Shown here: piece by piece, positions 5,219 through 5,576 of the stretch | Layout of the letters: each line of letters starts with the position of its first letter | Position numbering within the stretch: position 1 is the stretch's first letter | Assembly: GCA_947589615.1 (NCBI GenBank) | Contig: CANQBU010000085.1 | Coordinates: forward strand, 1 to 5,576 | Direction: 5' to 3' | Length of the DNA: 5,576 nucleotides | From: an uncultured Clostridia bacterium | GTDB taxonomy: Bacteria > Bacillota > Clostridia > Christensenellales > UBA1242 | Program-made: the position numbers and the translations under genes | The notes under the pieces: model-generated | What the model saw: only the letters and a program-made list of their open reading frames with translations | What the model was told of the DNA's origin: nothing | Databases searched by the model: none

Positions 5219-5576
5219 TCAATTTTTTGAAATGCATTCCGATTCAGAGTATCTGTGTCTTATATTTGGCCTCATTTTAATGTTAAAATTATTTTCTTTT
5301 AAGTATTTTTGCAAATTTTCTTTAACTTTTGCCACTTCTTTTTTATCTCCATGAGAAATTGGATAAACAATACACCCCTCAGCATCCGATCTTGACAAAT
5401 CTATGCATCTATCTAACCAAAGCATAAAACCCAAGCCTATTGGATTGGTTACATAACTATATGGAGGATTTATATAGAAAAAATCAAAATAATTCTCATA
5501 TTCAACTGGAACTTTATCAAAGATATTGTAAAGTTTTGTTTTGAATTTTACATATTCGAATACATTATATTTTTTG
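5219..5576 (-). CDS. C-terminal part of a SAM-dependent methyltransferase-like protein (BpsA-like?), 5' end outside window
   Basis: The frame is open from the right edge to TGA at 5221-5219 (118 full codons). No start is needed inside the window, since open coding continues well upstream of the only nearby TTG (5434). Seen: FDFFYINPPYS (coded near 5488-5456), where NPPY is motif IV of amino-group methyltransferases; then GLGFMLWLDRCIDL, a helix; AEGCIVYPISHGD, a strand plus loop; a Lys/Glu-rich helix; and MRPNIRHRYSESE. The order FD-x4-NPPYS, helix, strand resembles bis-aminopropyl spermidine synthase-like (branched polyamine) enzymes, which have DPPYT, but an adenine-N6 methyltransferase is also possible. 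The TGA falls just where the last beta strand of such a fold is expected, and coding continues in frame beyond it. This suggests an interrupted gene. Confidence 0.6.
   Translation of the reverse strand, partial: KKYNVFEYVKFKTKLYNIFDKVPVEYENYFDFFYINPPYSYVTNPIGLGFMLWLDRCIDLSRSDAEGCIVYPISHGDKKEVAKVKENLQKYLKENNFNIKMRPNIRHRYSESECISKN

Noticed and set aside
5219..5221. UGA as a selenocysteine codon
   Set aside because: No clear stem-loop lies just downstream in the RNA as bacterial selenocysteine insertion needs, and the residues around it (SKN, IVER) do not resemble a selenoprotein active site.
5219..5434. Separate 71-residue gene starting at TTG 5434
   Set aside because: The frame stays open upstream to the window edge and contains the NPPYS motif, so this is the inside of a longer gene.

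Overview
The window is strongly AT-rich, with only the Gly-X-Y coding stretch near 1638-1925 rich in G+C. Genes carry strong Shine-Dalgarno sites (AAGGAG, GGAGG) and sigma-A-like promoters, and one protein is collagen-like, of the kind seen on the surface of spore-formers. This suggests a low-GC Bacillota (Firmicute), perhaps an uncultured gut clostridium or relative. The intact genes read well with TGA as a stop, so the standard code is assumed.

All six genes lie on the minus strand, so transcription runs from high to low coordinates. In that order: (1) 5063-5576, the 3' part of a gene entering from the right edge, with an NPPY motif of SAM-dependent methyltransferases (perhaps like bis-aminopropyl spermidine synthase), and with an in-frame TGA at 5219-5221 followed by 51 more open codons; (2) 4487-5008, a DUF2441-like protein probably starting at TTG; (3) 3822-4385, a small protein with two membrane segments and an outside beta-rich domain, with its own good sigma-A promoter; (4) 2484-3752, a fusion of a P-loop nucleotide-kinase-like domain and a Cof-type HAD phosphatase; (5) 1263-2300, a collagen-like protein with 32 unbroken Gly-X-Y triplets and a C-terminal beta head; (6) 1-1154, a zinc-ribbon, single-span membrane protein whose sequence at the left edge enters an M23 (LytM-like) peptidase domain with its HxxxD metal motif. 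Gene 6 has no stop inside the window.

The left half (collagen-like protein plus membrane-anchored M23 peptidase) looks like cell-envelope or spore-surface functions. The right half (methyltransferase-like, DUF2441, kinase/phosphatase fusion) looks like an accessory or nucleotide-related set. The spacers (54-183 bp) and separate promoters argue against one tight operon, and I see no firm evidence that all six genes serve one system.

The main non-coding signals are: a 12-bp perfect inverted repeat laid over the likely promoter of the kinase/phosphatase gene; a terminator-like hairpin and an 11-bp inverted repeat around the start codon of the collagen-like gene; and a 13-bp direct repeat flanking the likely -10 box of the M23 gene. 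No tRNA, rRNA, CRISPR array, insertion sequence or origin was seen, and no gap between genes exceeds about 185 bp.
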